Origin: JABMMZ01 sp964438995
Lineage (GTDB): Bacteria; Bacteroidota; Bacteroidia; NS11-12g; UBA955
Reading direction: 5' to 3'
Assembly (NCBI GenBank): GCA_964438995.1
Contig: CAYTMQ010000007.1
Coordinates: forward strand, 62,001 to 126,000
Length of the DNA stretch: 64,000 bases
In this document: positions 62,682 to 64,000 of the stretch, piece by piece
How the letters are laid out: every line of letters begins with the position of its first letter
Position numbering within the stretch: the stretch's first letter is position 1
Position numbers and translations under genes: made by a program
The notes under the pieces: model-generated
What the model was told of the DNA's origin: nothing
Seen by the model: the letters and a program-made list of their open reading frames with translations, nothing else
Database searches by the model: none

Positions 62682-63955
62682 CTTCTTTTAGCTAATTTTC
62701 TTTTTTGAGCCGTCGTCATGGTATTGATTTTTTTGTACTGAGCGGCTTTGGCTTTTGGGACTTTTATTTTGAGTTTCTGACCTTTGAAAATAGAATCTTT
62801 TTTGATGCCATTCCATTTCTTTAAGTCGCTTACTTTAACATCAAACAAATCTGCAATCAACAACAAACCATCGCCTTTCTTTACAACATAGGTAATGGTG
62901 GTTTTGCCATCTGGTTTTGGTGTTTTGGGCTTTACCACATCCTCGTCTTCATCTTCTTCGTTTTCTGTAATTAAGGTATCAGAAGGCTTTACCATTCTGG
63001 GTAAAATGCCTTGGTCGTCCATAATCAAAGAGTCGGTTAAAGTAGAATCAACTACAGTAATTGTAGGAGGAAAAAGTATCAATAGTTTTTCGTGGTATTC
63101 TGCGATTTTGTCTTTAGGTAATTTTAATCCTTTGTTGTTGTATGTTACCGGTACAATGTCCAATCTCAATTCAGCATTACATTGTCTAAGGATATCTTCT
63201 GAAATATTCAAATTGTATGAAATAGAATTCAACCCAATTTCTCTTTGAACTTGAATGGTATCTGTATCTGGTAATTTGTATTTGACAGGAATGATTTTGT
63301 GTTCGTTGTAAAAATTCCAGATGTACCAAAATGCCATGTAGTTTACTGCTGCAGTTTGGTGCTCAACGCTCAACATGTTGTGTACTTTAGCATAATCAAG
63401 AGAATTGTTGGCTTTGTGTATGGCCATATTCATGTTGATGGGACCAGTTTTAAAAGCTACTAAAGATTTTAACCAATCCTGATAAATGTAATTTAAGTCG
63501 TTGAAATATTTGGCTGCAGCTATAGTACCTTTTTCAGGATTTCTTCTCTCGTCAACATAACTGTTAGTGTTCAACGCATATTTTTTTGCAATGGCATAAC
63601 TAAGCGACCACATACCACTGCCACCATCAGCATCACTGTATAATGGATCGCAATTGCTAAATGCTGCTGCAACCAAAAACAACTGTTTAGGCACTCCAGC
63701 AGAATCGAACAATGGTCCATAATGATTTTGGTAATATTGTGTTTTACCAATTAGCATGGAAGTTGTGTTGTTGAGGTTTCTTACATAAACAGCAATTTGA
63801 CGTTTAACCTGTTCATTGTAAAAAATAGGAACTTGAGAATTGGTCTTAAGCAATTTCAGGAAATATGGGTCTTTGGCATAAGTAGAATCTGTAGGCTCTG
63901 CCAAGAGATTTACTGCACCCGAAACCATCAACCAAATCAAAAGTAATTTCTTCAT
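62678..63955 (-). CDS. LysM protein with degenerate transglycosylase domain
   Basis: A signal peptide (LLLIWLMVSGAVNLLA) is followed at about 85-240 by a lytic-transglycosylase (SLT)-like domain. GVPKQLFLVAAAFSNCDPLYSDADGGSGMWSLSYAIAKKYAL, YVDERRNPEKGTIAAAKYFNDL and KSLVAFKTGP correspond to the usual blocks. The catalytic Glu of the ExSxF motif is Phe in AFSNCDP, so activity is doubtful. An acidic linker (ENEEDEDEDVV) leads to one LysM domain (TYVVKKGDGLLLIADLFDVKVSDLKKWNGI) near 350-395 that binds peptidoglycan. The gene is complete in the window. Confidence 0.85.
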   Translation of the reverse strand: MKKLLLIWLMVSGAVNLLAEPTDSTYAKDPYFLKLLKTNSQVPIFYNEQVKRQIAVYVRNLNNTTSMLIGKTQYYQNHYGPLFDSAGVPKQLFLVAAAFSNCDPLYSDADGGSGMWSLSYAIAKKYALNTNSYVDERRNPEKGTIAAAKYFNDLNYIYQDWLKSLVAFKTGPINMNMAIHKANNSLDYAKVHNMLSVEHQTAAVNYMAFWYIWNFYNEHKIIPVKYKLPDTDTIQVQREIGLNSISYNLNISEDILRQCNAELRLDIVPVTYNNKGLKLPKDKIAEYHEKLLILFPPTITVVDSTLTDSLIMDDQGILPRMVKPSDTLITENEEDEDEDVVKPKTPKPDGKTTITYVVKKGDGLLLIADLFDVKVSDLKKWNGIKKDSIFKGQKLKIKVPKAKAAQYKKINTMTTAQKRKLAKRS

Positions 63956-64000
63956 TTTTCTATTAAACGCAATACGAATTCTTAAATTGTTACGAAGGTA

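Overview
The window comes from a low-GC member of the Bacteroidota, probably a Chitinophagia/Saprospiria-like lineage, although rank below phylum cannot be read reliably. Evidence includes the gene order HD hydrolase - lpxD - lpxC/fabZ fusion - lpxA, a PKD-repeat protein with a type IX secretion/gliding C-terminal domain, a choice-of-anchor L protein, short lipoprotein signals (…SC, …AC), and -7 elements of the form TAnnTTTG. No rRNA gene, intact tRNA gene, transposase, integrase or CRISPR array was found.

Region 1 (1-19.9 kb) is accessory DNA, all read on the + strand. It looks like a cassette array. One or a few mostly small, unrelated genes are followed by an imperfect inverted-repeat site of about 105-150 nt whose ends resemble integron attC boxes (RYYYAAC ... 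GTTRRRY). The best sites are at 2362, 9916, 13040, 14798, 16336 and 17418, with decayed ones at 13780, 15481, 18194 and 18869. Between the first two good sites lies a 7-kb copper block: an HMA-AraC regulator, a periplasmic HMA/DUF3347 protein, a copper P-type ATPase, a DUF417 membrane protein, and a multicopper oxidase fused to a barrel-like domain. The next interval holds a complete type II restriction-modification system (control protein, Dam-like methyltransferase, AlwI-like endonuclease). The rest are orphan proteins, including DUF3885 and DUF1493 members. No integrase is present, so this is either the distal part of a chromosomal integron or a cluster of attC sites lacking an integrase.

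Region 2 (19.9-33 kb) holds further accessory genes: lipoproteins, a TonB-like protein, a Na/Pi symporter, a Crp/Fnr regulator beside a haloalkane-dehalogenase-like hydrolase, and a choice-of-anchor L protein. These are separated by six same-orientation copies of a 180-320 bp element made of successive hairpins ending in CAACCTTGTAAGGTTG palindromes.

Region 3 (32.2-45 kb): two paralogous secreted proteins converge on a hairpin-rich spacer. A promoter, SAM-I riboswitch and terminator then precede methionine-branch genes (trans-sulfuration enzyme, homoserine dehydrogenase) and a TRIC-like channel. These run into a tightly overlapping operon: SpeD homologue, two DUF4178 proteins, a 59-aa membrane peptide, DUF350, a membrane-anchored aminopropyltransferase, an FAD oxidoreductase and a His-rich multi-pass membrane protein. 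This is the best candidate for an uncharacterised polyamine-linked membrane system. The SpeD homologue lacks the usual catalytic Cys motif.

Region 4 (45-64 kb) is mainly core genome. It has a T9SS PKD protein split by an in-frame stop, the lipid A genes, a 3-kb block of small membrane proteins bracketed by 85-bp direct repeats, pyrE and a NUDIX gene whose start codons overlap head to head, and a minus-strand cluster with a DUF1684 lipoprotein, a DASS transporter and a LysM protein with a degenerate transglycosylase domain.
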